The position numbers and the translations under genes were made by a program. This document shows, one piece after another, positions 7,507-15,163 of a stretch of DNA of 34,253 bases. The stretch's first letter is position 1. Each line of letters opens with the position of its first letter. A model generated the notes under the pieces. The model searched no databases. It had not been told where the DNA came from and saw only the letters and a list, made by a program, of their open reading frames with translations. The stretch is from CBFDCQ01 sp965603355 (GTDB lineage Bacteria > Hydrogenedentota > CAZGCA01 > CBFDCQ01): contig CBFDCQ010000032.1 in NCBI GenBank assembly GCA_965603355.1, positions 1 through 34,253 of the forward strand, in the 5' to 3' direction.

Positions 7507-8859
7507 TCATGCCAGGAAAACGTAACGCGCCAATAGCGCGACAGCGATGAGGTACATCGACCAATGTACCTCTTTACCTTTACCCGCCACGAGTTTCAGG
7601 ATGCAGTAGGCGATCACGCCGAAAGCAATACCTTCAGTAATACTCATCGTAAATGCCATGACGGCCATGGTTAGAAACGCGGGCAGAGCTTCAGTCGCGT
7701 CTTTCCATTTCACATCCGCTAACGAGCGCATCATCATGCTGCCTACTATAATTAGTGCCGGAGCAACCACCGGACGGACCGGGACACCGCTCGCGAGATA
7801 CATCTTCTCGCCAACCGATGTTGCCAGGTTGCCGAAAAAGGGCGCGACCAGGAAAAGCAGACCGGTAACGACGCTGGCTAGCCCGGTTCTTGCTCCCGCG
7901 GTGACGCCGGCGGCACTCTCGATGTAGCTTGTTACAGTGGATGTGCCCATGGTCGCCCCCGCAACGCTCCCCAATGCGTCACACATGAACGCGCGTCGCG
8001 CTCGAGGCAGTCTGCCGTCAACCATGAATCCTGCCTGTTGGCCGACGCCGATCAGGGTGCCGACGGTGTCGAAAAGATCGAGAAACAGGAATATTAACAC
8101 GACCGAGATCATGTTAACTGAACTGAACACCGTTCGAAGATCAAGCTTGAAGAAGGTTGGGCTTATTGACGGGGGCTTTCCCGCGATTCCGTGGTATTGA
8201 ACGATTCCAGTTGCCAGGCCTACTATAAGAGTAACGATGATGCCGCACAAGATCGCGCCGGAGATCCTGCGCGCAAGAAGAACCGCCGTGACAACCAACC
8301 CGAACAGTGCAAGCAGCACAGGCGGCTCGGTCAGTGTGCCGATCTGAATGAGCCCCTCGGGACTCGGTGCACGCACGACTATGCCGGCCCACCAGAACCC
8401 TATGACGGCGATGAACAGCCCGATTCCCGCCGCGATACCGCTTTTCAACGATTGCGGGAAAATCTCGATGATCTTTTCGCGGAACCCGAACAGCGACAGG
8501 ACGACGAAAAGCGCGCCGGCGATAAAGACCGCCCCGAGCGCCACCTGCCAGGAGTATCCGAGTCCACCGATGCCGGCCGCACCGCACACTACATAGGCGA
8601 AGTAAAGGTTCTCGCCCATACCGGGCGCAAGAGCTATCGGGTATTTCGCAATGAGTCCCATCGCTATTGTGGCGAGACCGGCCGCCAAGCACGTCGCAAC
8701 CATCACCGCGCCGAAATCCATTCCTGCGTCCGAGAGCATCGCCGGCTGGACGAATATTATGTAACTCATAGTGGCGAACGTGGTCATGCCGCCGATGACC
8801 TCGCGTGAGACGGTGCTGCCATGCCGGCGTATCTCGAAAAACTCTTCCATGGAAGCCAT
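7507..8859 (-). CDS. NCS2-type purine permease (AzgA/PbuG-like)
   Basis: A 450-residue multi-spanning inner-membrane transporter of the AzgA (adenine/guanine/hypoxanthine) branch of the NCS2 nucleobase:cation symporters. The N-terminal REVIGGMTTFATMSYIIFVQ and the APGMGENLYFAY segment are characteristic, as are LDLFDTVGTLIGV and GTSTVTSYIESAAGV further on. Hydrophobic helices run through the whole length, consistent with 12-14 membrane segments. ATG at 8859 has GGAGG with a 6-nt spacer; a TTG two codons upstream would fall against that Shine-Dalgarno. It sits between the deacetylase gene and the AckA-PduL fusion on the same strand. No purine riboswitch is seen in the short upstream gap. The exact nucleobase is not deducible from sequence alone. 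Confidence 0.92.
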   Translation of the reverse strand: MASMEEFFEIRRHGSTVSREVIGGMTTFATMSYIIFVQPAMLSDAGMDFGAVMVATCLAAGLATIAMGLIAKYPIALAPGMGENLYFAYVVCGAAGIGGLGYSWQVALGAVFIAGALFVVLSLFGFREKIIEIFPQSLKSGIAAGIGLFIAVIGFWWAGIVVRAPSPEGLIQIGTLTEPPVLLALFGLVVTAVLLARRISGAILCGIIVTLIVGLATGIVQYHGIAGKPPSISPTFFKLDLRTVFSSVNMISVVLIFLFLDLFDTVGTLIGVGQQAGFMVDGRLPRARRAFMCDALGSVAGATMGTSTVTSYIESAAGVTAGARTGLASVVTGLLFLVAPFFGNLATSVGEKMYLASGVPVRPVVAPALIIVGSMMMRSLADVKWKDATEALPAFLTMAVMAFTMSITEGIAFGVIAYCILKLVAGKGKEVHWSMYLIAVALLARYVFLA

Positions 8860-8941
8860 GGTCAACCTCCAGAAACGAGTATGGCCATCATCTACCCTGC
8901 TCTATACAGCCCGTCTGTGCCTAAGCGCTCCGCGGCCGGAT

Positions 8942-8964
8942 GACGGGCAAGATGCCCGTCCTAC
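8942..8964 (-). repeat. REP-like palindrome with GTAG head
   Basis: On the minus strand GTAG (8964-8961) precedes GACGGGCA, TCT, TGCCCGTC, a perfect 8-bp palindrome. The A/T change relative to the 5030 copy occurs in both arms, so pairing is preserved. It begins 4 nt after the stop codon of the deacetylase gene. Confidence 0.8.
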
Positions 8965-8968
8965 CTTA

Positions 8969-9919
8969 TCATGGGAGCAGCAGTTCGTTGAGGAGCACGG
9001 ACACGTGCGCCACGACGGATTCGGCAAGCGCATCGAGATCGTATCCGCCCTCCAGCACGGAGACAAGTTGGCCACCGCATGTCTCCGCCGCAACGGCTTT
9101 CATTCTTCGCGTCATTTCCGCGAACCCTTCGGTTGTCATGTTCATTCCGCCTATCGGGTCCGCGCGATGCGCGTCGAACCCGGCGGAGAGCAAAAAGAAA
9201 TCCGGACCGAACTGACGGATCGCCGGAATGACGGTCTCGTCGAGGACAGACAGGTACTCATCGTCGCCGCACGAGCCGGCCATGGGCACGTTGAGCGTGT
9301 ATCCCTCGCCGGCACCTTCGCCGGTCTGCGATGCCGTGCCTGTGCCCGGATAAAACGGGTACTGGTGGACGCTCGCATAGAGCACTGTTGGGTCATCGTA
9401 GAACGCCCACTGGGTGCCGTTGCCGTGGTGTACGTCCCAGTCAAGTATGGCGATTTTCGCCAGGCCTTGTTCCTTTTGCAGGAAACGAGCAGCCACCGCT
9501 ACGTTATTGAACACGCAGAATCCCATACCGTGGTCGCGTTCCGCGTGGTGGCCCGGCGGCCGCACAGCGCAGAACGCGTTATCGACTTCTCCTCCGGCCA
9601 CCGCCCGCGCGGCGCTGATGATGCCGCCCACGGCCAGAAGCGCCACCTCGTACGAGCGGGCGCTCACGGGAGTATCACCGTCGAGATGGCCGCCTCCTGA
9701 ATCGCAGAGACGTTTGACACCGTCAATGTAAGCCCGTGAGTGGATCTCCTCGATCTGCCTCGGTTCGGCGGGTTCAATATCGAGTTCAACCAGTGTCTCC
9801 GCCAATCCCGCGTTCTTGATCCCGGCGATAATGGCGCGTAGACGCGATTCGACCTCGCAATGGCCGGGTCCCGTATCGTGTTCGAGGAAATCCGCGTGAC
9901 AGACGAATCCGGTGGCCAT
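8969..9919 (-). CDS. Histone deacetylase family protein (AcuC/HDAC-like amidohydrolase)
   Basis: A 316-residue zinc-dependent deacetylase of the arginase/deacetylase fold. HPEND-type N-terminal residues are replaced by DTGPGHCEVESRL. RPPGHHAERD carries the catalytic His pair, and ILDWDVHHGNGTQ provides a zinc Asp and His. The second zinc Asp is in SAGFDAHRADPIGG, and the C-terminal GGYDLDAL holds the substrate Tyr loop. Bacterial members remove acetyl groups from lysines (AcuC on acetyl-CoA synthetase) or from polyamines; which applies here is unknown. ATG at 9919 is preceded by AGGAGGG. It is in a same-strand run with the purine permease and the acetate kinase/PduL fusion. That makes a link to acetyl-phosphate or acetylation metabolism plausible, but this is inference from neighbourhood. 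Confidence 0.92.
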   Translation of the reverse strand: MATGFVCHADFLEHDTGPGHCEVESRLRAIIAGIKNAGLAETLVELDIEPAEPRQIEEIHSRAYIDGVKRLCDSGGGHLDGDTPVSARSYEVALLAVGGIISAARAVAGGEVDNAFCAVRPPGHHAERDHGMGFCVFNNVAVAARFLQKEQGLAKIAILDWDVHHGNGTQWAFYDDPTVLYASVHQYPFYPGTGTASQTGEGAGEGYTLNVPMAGSCGDDEYLSVLDETVIPAIRQFGPDFFLLSAGFDAHRADPIGGMNMTTEGFAEMTRRMKAVAAETCGGQLVSVLEGGYDLDALAESVVAHVSVLLNELLLP

Positions 9920-9970
9920 CAGCCTGCCCTCCTATCCTTCATGGCATTGTTGGCCGATCCCATGTGAGAC

Positions 9971-10324
9971 CTATTCCCCCTTCTCCTCTTTCCTTAGCCA
10001 TTCAGGCGTCGGCAGCTTCAGCAGTTCAGCCATAAGCCAGAGGGTCCCCATGATTATGAAGAGACACGGGACCTCGAGATTGACTCTGAGCCGCCCGACC
10101 TGCCTTAAGACCGCGAATAGGCTCGAAATCAGCAGGAACGGGGCCAGGACAAAGGTCAGCTTATCAATTCCGCCGCAGACCACGGCCAGAATGGCCCCCG
10201 CCGCCAGCAAAACGGGCCAGAGCCAGTCAACCGTGTCGAGAAACTCCGTGACGTTCAGCAGCCAGGCTATACCGACAGCTATGATCAATATTGGCGCGAT
10301 GATGGTCTTCTTAGATTTTCTCAT
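9971..10324 (-). CDS. Small integral membrane protein (DUF5668/LiaI-like)
   Basis: A 117-residue protein with a basic N-terminus (MRKSKKTIIAP) and about four hydrophobic segments: near 8-23, 33-50, 57-70 and 85-100. The TIIAPILIIAVGIAWLLN start and WLWPVLLAAGAI segment resemble the DUF5668/LiaI-LiaF transmembrane group. The C-terminus is short, charged and probably cytoplasmic. Function is unknown. ATG at 10324 has a G-rich stretch upstream. It lies between hemL and the deacetylase gene on the same strand, 51 nt from the latter. Confidence 0.75.
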   Translation of the reverse strand: MRKSKKTIIAPILIIAVGIAWLLNVTEFLDTVDWLWPVLLAAGAILAVVCGGIDKLTFVLAPFLLISSLFAVLRQVGRLRVNLEVPCLFIIMGTLWLMAELLKLPTPEWLRKEEKGE

Positions 10325-10383
10325 TTTGTGCCCCCGACTGTCGACCGGATGTGCCTTGCTACAGCCCCCAGCCGACCCTGCCC

Positions 10384-11694
10384 CTACGATGTTTCCAAGA
10401 CCTGGAACGCTTCGGCGGCAGCGGCAACGGTTTTCGCTATATCATCGTCCGTGTGCGCTGCCGATACGAACGCCGTCTCGAACTGTGATGGCGGCAGATA
10501 TACTCCGCGGTCCAGCATCGCGTGGAAGAATGCCGCGTACCGCTTTGTGTCCGATGCTAGCGCGCCCTCGTAATCGCGCACCGGTCCGTCGGAGAAGAAC
10601 ACCGTGAACATCGAGCCGACGCGCGAGAAGAATATCTTGACCCCAGCCTTGGCCGCTGCATCTGCGAGCCCGCCTTGCAGCTTGGCCGCCTTCTTCTCCA
10701 GCTCGCTGTAAAACCCTTTCTTGGAGACTGCGTCGAGCGTTGCCAGACCAGCTGCGACCGCCACGGGATTTCCTGATAGCGTTCCCGCCTGGTAGACCGA
10801 TCCGCTCGGCGAAAGCATGTCCATGATCTCCGCCCTGCCGCCGTAGGCTCCGACGGGCAGACCGCCGCCGATGATCTTGCCGAGGGTGGTCATGTCCGGT
10901 GTCACTCCGTACAGCTTCTGGGCTCCACCCAGTCCCAATCTGAACCCGGTCATTACCTCGTCGAAGATGAGCAGGGCCCCGGCGGATTGTGTCAGGTCGC
11001 GCAACGCCGCCAGGTAATCCCTATCGGGGAGCACGACGCCCATGTTGCCGGGCACCGGTTCGACAATGACGGCGGCTATCGAGTTGCTCCTTTCTGCAAA
11101 GAGCTCTTTCGCTGCCGCGAGGTCGTTAAAGGGGACAAGGGCAGTGTCGGCTGTGCATCCTGTGGTGATGCCGGGACTCGTCGGGGAGCCGAAAGTCGTA
11201 GCGCCTGACCCGGCTTTGACAAGGAGCGCATCCACGTGACCGTGATAGCAACCTTTGACCTTCACTATCACGTCTCGGTCCGTGAAAGCCCTTGCCAGCC
11301 GGATCGCGCTCATTGTCGCTTCGGTTCCCGAATTCACGAGCCGCAGCTTCTCGATAGACGGCACGGTCGAGACTATACGCTTCGCGAGTTGCGTCTCAGC
11401 TTGTGTCGGTGCGCCGTAGCTTGTCCCTTTGCTTGCGGCACGCGTTACAGCGTCCATGACGCGCGTATCTGCATGACCGAGGATCAGCGGACCCCACGAG
11501 CAAACGTAGTCTATGTACTCATTCCCATCAACGTCGTAGATCTTCGAGCCGCTGCCGAGATCGACGAACACCGGCGTGCCGCCGACCGCTCCGAACGCGC
11601 GTACCGGGCTGTTCACGCCCCCGGGAAGGAACTTCTGCGCTTCCGCCCAGAGTTTCTCAGAGTTGGTGTAATCTGACGTCATCTTCTTAGTCAT
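10384..11694 (-). CDS. hemL: Glutamate-1-semialdehyde 2,1-aminomutase
   Basis: HemL is the PLP enzyme converting glutamate-1-semialdehyde to 5-aminolevulinate in the C5 route. The 436-residue length is normal. Visible landmarks are PGGVNSPVRAF near the N-terminus, GTEATMSAIRLAR for PLP-phosphate binding, FDEVMTGFR with the PLP-ring Asp, and LGKIIGGGLPVGAYGG with the Schiff-base Lys273. ATG at 11694 is used; a second in-frame ATG four codons on is possible. It is the last heme gene of the run hemB-ahbD-ahbB-ahbA-hemL. Its TAG stop lies inside a GTAGGGGC sequence that resembles the head of the REP-like elements. HemA, which makes the substrate, is not in the window. Confidence 0.96.
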   Translation of the reverse strand: MTKKMTSDYTNSEKLWAEAQKFLPGGVNSPVRAFGAVGGTPVFVDLGSGSKIYDVDGNEYIDYVCSWGPLILGHADTRVMDAVTRAASKGTSYGAPTQAETQLAKRIVSTVPSIEKLRLVNSGTEATMSAIRLARAFTDRDVIVKVKGCYHGHVDALLVKAGSGATTFGSPTSPGITTGCTADTALVPFNDLAAAKELFAERSNSIAAVIVEPVPGNMGVVLPDRDYLAALRDLTQSAGALLIFDEVMTGFRLGLGGAQKLYGVTPDMTTLGKIIGGGLPVGAYGGRAEIMDMLSPSGSVYQAGTLSGNPVAVAAGLATLDAVSKKGFYSELEKKAAKLQGGLADAAAKAGVKIFFSRVGSMFTVFFSDGPVRDYEGALASDTKRYAAFFHAMLDRGVYLPPSQFETAFVSAAHTDDDIAKTVAAAAEAFQVLETS

Positions 11695-11714
11695 CCCTGC
11701 TTCTTGCCGCTGCT

Positions 11715-11758
11715 GACGGGCTCTCCACGGCGAGTCTCCGACAAGATGCCCGTCCTAC
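11715..11758 (-). repeat. Degenerate or interrupted REP-like element
   Basis: On the minus strand GTAG (11758-11755) is followed by GACGGGC (11754-11748), and the complementary GCCCGTC is 26 nt further on (11721-11715). The near-complementary arm expected beside the 3-nt loop is missing, so this looks like the 8942 type of unit with an insertion or rearranged arm. It starts 1 nt after the ahbA stop codon. Confidence 0.6.
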
Positions 11759-11759
11759 C

Positions 11760-12248
11760 TCATATTCGGGGCCGCCCCTCTGTGAAATAGCGCATGCTGC
11801 GCTTCTTGTACTCTGTCAGAGTGAAAAGCACCCTGTAATCACGGATACCAGTGGCTGCGGAAATTCTCTCTACGATGTCGAGGCACTGTTCACGGTCACG
11901 CCCGTGGATCATCGTGTATATGTTATACGGCCATTGTGGATATGACAACCTTTCGTAACAGTGCGACACCTCGTCGAAGCCGGCCATGATCTCACCGGTC
12001 TCGACCACACTGTCCTCCGGTACGTGCCATACGGCAAGCGCGTTGGCAACAAAACCGACATCACGATGCGCCAGGACAGCTGCGAACCGCCTCAGAATCT
12101 CTCTTTTCTCGTAATCCTCAATAGTCGCCAGCAGATCTGATTCGTCGATCCCGATTTCGCCGGCAAGCGCTGCAAACGGCGTCATGTCCGATGGCAGATC
12201 TCCAGACAACCTGTTGATGATCTTCTTGTCCAGTTCGCTACATTCCAT
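11760..12248 (-). CDS. ahbA: Siroheme decarboxylase subunit A (Lrp/AsnC-type)
   Basis: A 162-residue protein of the AhbA/NirG family. An N-terminal winged-helix-like region (about 1-60) is followed by an Lrp/AsnC-type alpha-beta domain with VSHCYERLSYPQWPYNIYTM and HGRDREQC. The His and Tyr in the SHCYER block are typical of this subunit. With AhbB it decarboxylates siroheme to 12,18-didecarboxysiroheme on the siroheme-dependent heme route. These proteins look like regulators but act as enzymes when paired with AhbB, which is directly upstream with a 17-nt gap. Assignment of A rather than B rests on the PxWPYN motif. It could be misread as a plain AsnC regulator, but the heme context argues against that. 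Confidence 0.88.
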   Translation of the reverse strand: MECSELDKKIINRLSGDLPSDMTPFAALAGEIGIDESDLLATIEDYEKREILRRFAAVLAHRDVGFVANALAVWHVPEDSVVETGEIMAGFDEVSHCYERLSYPQWPYNIYTMIHGRDREQCLDIVERISAATGIRDYRVLFTLTEYKKRSMRYFTEGRPRI

Positions 12249-12265
12249 ATCTTAACCGTAACGTT

Positions 12266-12745
12266 CTACTCACCGATCGGCAACACCACCCGGACCTTGA
12301 ATTTCCGCGTGGTCGGCAGCCTGATCATCTCCTTTATGCCGGTACGACTCTCAATGTCGGCCAGGACGCGCTCCAAGTCGGGTCGTGTCTCCTGACTGAT
12401 CGTGAACCAAAGGTTATAGTCGCCATCCCGCTCGTAATTGTGCGTGACGCCCTCGTATTCGCTCACTATGCGGGCGACTTGCTCGAACCGTTCTTGCGGG
12501 ACCTTCATTGCGACAAGCGCGCTGGCGTAACCCAACTCGGCGGAGTCGAATATCCCTCCTATACGGCGTATGAGCCCCCGTTGTCTCAAACTCTGGATTG
12601 CATCGTACGCCTCTTGTTCAGTACAACCGACACGCTGGCCAAGTTCGGCATACGGCCGCGAGCAAACCGGAAAGGAGCTCTGCACGTCGTTTAGCAACTT
12701 GCGCTCCAGAGCTGAAAGCTGCCCCTTATCCCCGCCGGTTGCCAT
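12266..12745 (-). CDS. ahbB: Siroheme decarboxylase subunit B (Lrp/AsnC-type)
   Basis: A 159-residue partner of AhbA. The N-terminal winged-helix-like part (LSALERKLLNDVQSSFPV) leads to VTHNYERDGDYNLWFT, the block that distinguishes AhbB and carries conserved His and Tyr near the substrate. The C-terminal strand FKVRVVLP is as expected. The AhbA/AhbB complex removes two carboxyl groups from siroheme. ATG at 12745 begins 3 nt after the ahbD stop, with a G-rich Shine-Dalgarno inside the 3' end of ahbD, so translation is probably coupled. Confidence 0.9.
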   Translation of the reverse strand: MATGGDKGQLSALERKLLNDVQSSFPVCSRPYAELGQRVGCTEQEAYDAIQSLRQRGLIRRIGGIFDSAELGYASALVAMKVPQERFEQVARIVSEYEGVTHNYERDGDYNLWFTISQETRPDLERVLADIESRTGIKEMIRLPTTRKFKVRVVLPIGE

Positions 12746-12748
12746 CTG

Positions 12749-13810
12749 TCAGACGCCCCCCACATAGGAACAAAGCGGTTCGTCCTGCAGGTAGTCTCCT
12801 GTGACGGCATACGCGCGCGCTCTACACCCGCCGCATATCCCCACGAACTCGCATTTACCGCATCTGCCGCTATAATTCTTATAGTTTCTGAGCGTGACAA
12901 ACGGTTCCGCATCGTTCCAGATCTCTTCGATATTCTTATCCCGAACGTTGCCGCAGTTGATCTCCAGGTATCCGCAGGGGTACACGTCGCCGACGTGCGA
13001 GATGAAGCAAAACGCCACGCCACCAAGACAGCCACGGGTCATTCTGTCCAGCCCGTCCACGCGCTTACGCCCGCCGGTCTCCTCCCCGCTGGCGGCCTGT
13101 CGCGCGATGCGGTAGAACTGCGGTGCGCACGTTACCTTTATCGCCATCTCCCGCTTGTCCATCTCGGCGTGAAGCCATCTGAGGAACCGTTCGCACTCCT
13201 CGGCGCTGATCATCTCGTCCTGAAGCTCCTCCGCGCGACCGGTGGGTACCAGCATGAACACGTGGAACGCGCATGCTCCCATTTGCTCCGCGAGGTCCAT
13301 GATGGCAGGCATATCAGCCACGTTCCTTGTGGTGACCGTGGAGTTGATCTGGAACGCGAGCTTTGCCTCGTTTGCGGCTTGCGCGGCCGTCATCACCGCG
13401 TCGAAAGCGCCCTCCACCTGCCTGAATGAATCGTGCGCGGCAGCGGTCGAACCGTCCAGGCTCAGGCTTATCCGCATGATGCCTGCTTCTCTGAGGCGCT
13501 CGGCGGTCGCCGCGTCAACGAGCGTACCGTTGGGCGCCATGACCATACGCAGACTCTTTCTCGAGCCGTACTCGGCGATGTCGAAGATGTCGGCCCGAAG
13601 GAGTGGCTCGCCCCCGGTCAAAATGACAACCGGTTGCGCGAACGACGTAATGTCGTCTATCAGCTTGAAACATTCGTCCGTGGAAAGCTCGCCGGGGTAC
13701 GGCTCGTCGCGTGCGGATGCCCGACAGTGGACGCACGAGAGCTTACAGCTTCTCGTCACCTCCCACGCCACCATACGCAGTTGGAACTTGTTCTCGCCGT
13801 GTAAGGACAT
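12749..13810 (-). CDS. ahbD: Radical SAM heme synthase, AhbD-like (NirJ2 group)
   Basis: A 353-residue radical SAM/SPASM protein. CKLSCVHC supplies the CxxxCxxC ligands of the SAM-cleaving [4Fe-4S] cluster, ILTGGEPLLR is the GGE motif, and MRISLSLDG follows. C-terminal cysteines in CLGGVAFC, YPCGYLEINCGN, CGKCEFVGICGGC and the final PLC would bind an auxiliary cluster. The WEVTRSCKLSCVHCRASA and CGGCRARAYAVTGDYL blocks fit AhbD, which oxidatively decarboxylates two propionates of Fe-coproporphyrin III to give heme b. AhbC normally has CYA after its cluster motif. A mistaken C/D assignment remains possible. No AhbC candidate is in the window. The gene is first of the ahbD-ahbB-ahbA-hemL run, 135 nt after hemB. 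Confidence 0.85.
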   Translation of the reverse strand: MSLHGENKFQLRMVAWEVTRSCKLSCVHCRASARDEPYPGELSTDECFKLIDDITSFAQPVVILTGGEPLLRADIFDIAEYGSRKSLRMVMAPNGTLVDAATAERLREAGIMRISLSLDGSTAAAHDSFRQVEGAFDAVMTAAQAANEAKLAFQINSTVTTRNVADMPAIMDLAEQMGACAFHVFMLVPTGRAEELQDEMISAEECERFLRWLHAEMDKREMAIKVTCAPQFYRIARQAASGEETGGRKRVDGLDRMTRGCLGGVAFCFISHVGDVYPCGYLEINCGNVRDKNIEEIWNDAEPFVTLRNYKNYSGRCGKCEFVGICGGCRARAYAVTGDYLQDEPLCSYVGGV

Positions 13811-13820
13811 CGATCATGTT

Positions 13821-13938
13821 GAGGAACCCTTTTTGTAAAGAGGGTCCCTCAAACTCCTCCGAAAAACTCCGGGTCCTGCCCAAAGGTCTTTGGAAGGGGG
13901 TTCGGGGGATAACCTTTCTGCCTAGAAAGGTTTCCCCC
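13821..13938 (-). repeat. Paired hairpin repeat between hemB and ahbD
   Basis: Two hairpins fill the intergenic gap. At 13904-13938, GGGGGA plus AACCTTTCT pair with AGAAAGGTT plus TCCCCC around a GCCT loop (15 bp, one bulge). At 13821-13850, GAGGAACCCT pairs with AGGGTCCCTC with one mismatch. A third short inverted repeat, CCAAAG/CTTTGG, lies between them. This is typical of mobile hairpin repeats. It could attenuate or process the hemB-ahbD transcript, since it lies directly between two operon genes. Confidence 0.65.
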
Positions 13939-13945
13939 GCTACCA

Positions 13946-14965
13946 TCACTTCCGCCTTTTCTCATCTCCACCGGCTGGCGCTTCGTCCAGCCATTTACAA
14001 ATGTGTTTCGCCCAGTAGGTGAGTATAATGTCGGCGCCGGCTCGCTTGATCGAGGTCAACATCTCCATGACAACACGTCTTTCATCGAGCCACCCTTTTT
14101 CCGCGGCGGCTTTGACCATTGCGAACTCGCCGCTCACGTTGTATGCGGCGACGGGATAGCCGAACTCCTGTTTGATTCGACAGATCACGTCCAGGTACGC
14201 GAGCGCCGGCTTCACCATGACGATATCGGCTCCCTCCTCGATATCCAGCGCGACCTCCCGGATCGCCTCATCGGAATTCGGCGGGTCCATCTGGTATGCT
14301 GCCCGGTCGCCGAACTGCGGGACGCAGTCTGCGGCATCGCGGAACGGACCGTAGAAAGCGGAAGCGTATTTCGCGGCGTAAGACATGATAGGCACGTCCT
14401 GATACCCACCTTCATCGAGCGCGGCGCGTATGGCGGCGACTCTACCGTCCATCATATCGCTGGGAGCCGCCATATCGGCGCCAGCCTCCGCGTGTGAAAC
14501 GGCAGTCTTCGCCAGCAGCTCGAGCGCCGCGTCATTGTCCACGGTGCACGATTCCCCGTCTTTTTTCACGGGTCCGCAGTGACCGTGGTCGGTATACTCG
14601 CACATGCACACGTCGGTTATCACCGTCAAACGAGGTTTCTCGCTCTTGATTGCGCGAAGCGCGCGCTGAACGATCCCTTCCGGGGAATATGCCTTGCTTC
14701 CGACAGCATCTTTTGTCTCCGGTATGCCGAAAAGTATGATCGCGGGTATGCCAAGCGCATCTATCTCCTTCACCTCCGGGACCAATTCGTCCACGGACAG
14801 GCGGAAATTGCCCGGCATCGACGGAATCTCTTGCCTTACACCTTTCCCGGGACAGACGAACAAAGGCATCACCAAGTCGTCCTTCGACAAGCTGGTCTCG
14901 CGTATCATACGGCGCAAGCTCTCCGTTTTCCGCATCCTTCTCGGTCTATAGATCGGGTAACGCAC
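13946..14965 (-). CDS. hemB: Delta-aminolevulinic acid dehydratase (porphobilinogen synthase)
   Basis: HemB condenses two 5-aminolevulinate molecules to porphobilinogen. With GTG at 14965 the protein has 339 residues, normal for the family. The zinc motif is VCMCEYTDHGHC (Cys120, Cys122, Cys130). The two active-site lysines are Lys199 in SYAAKYASAFYGPFR and Lys252 in MVKPALAYLD. VRYPIYRPRRMRK at the N-terminus is the usual RxRRLR-like opening. I chose GTG 14965 because GGGGGAG lies at proper spacing; the TTG at 15001 would add 12 residues without a Shine-Dalgarno. A near-consensus promoter lies at 15060-15088 and the IS element is inserted immediately beyond it. Confidence 0.95.
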   Translation of the reverse strand: MRYPIYRPRRMRKTESLRRMIRETSLSKDDLVMPLFVCPGKGVRQEIPSMPGNFRLSVDELVPEVKEIDALGIPAIILFGIPETKDAVGSKAYSPEGIVQRALRAIKSEKPRLTVITDVCMCEYTDHGHCGPVKKDGESCTVDNDAALELLAKTAVSHAEAGADMAAPSDMMDGRVAAIRAALDEGGYQDVPIMSYAAKYASAFYGPFRDAADCVPQFGDRAAYQMDPPNSDEAIREVALDIEEGADIVMVKPALAYLDVICRIKQEFGYPVAAYNVSGEFAMVKAAAEKGWLDERRVVMEMLTSIKRAGADIILTYWAKHICKWLDEAPAGGDEKRRK

Positions 14966-15059
14966 GTGTTGTCTCCCCCTGCCACTGTTCCGTGTCGCCA
15001 ATCACTATATAACCTCTTGAACGCCGTACTTATGCGGTCCCGACACGTTTTAGAATGAC

Positions 15060-15088
15060 ATTTTATCATTGCACACGAAGCGTGTCAA
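15060..15088 (-). promoter_or_regulatory. Predicted promoter of hemB and the heme operon
   Basis: On the minus strand a perfect TTGACA (15088-15083), a 17-nt spacer and TAAAAT (15065-15060). The expected transcript has a leader of about 88 nt before GTG 14965. The left target duplication of the IS begins at 15089, directly against the -35 box, so the core promoter is intact but any upstream element is displaced by 1.2 kb. Confidence 0.75.
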
Positions 15089-15105
15089 CGCGGGGCGGCG
15101 GTCAG
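15089..15105. repeat. Left copy of 17-bp target-site duplication
   Basis: CGCGGGGCGGCGGTCAG is identical to 16336-16352 on the other side of the IS element. The extra A that precedes both copies cannot be assigned with certainty. Confidence 0.85.
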
Positions 15106-15163
15106 TGTCATAACTCCGTGATAATGTCCTCTTGCCGACTCGGTAGAAATGTCCTCTATGGTA

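Noticed and set aside
8860..8968. Purine riboswitch upstream of the purine permease
   Set aside because: The gap is only 109 nt and includes a REP; I see no three-way junction with the conserved purine-riboswitch loops.
11760..12745. Two AsnC/Lrp transcription regulators
   Set aside because: They have the fold, but the SHCYER...PQWPYN and THNYER...YNLWFT blocks and the position between ahbD and hemL identify siroheme decarboxylase subunits.
14966..15001. TTG start giving a longer HemB
   Set aside because: It adds 12 residues not typical of HemB and has no Shine-Dalgarno; GTG 14965 has GGGGGAG at the right distance.
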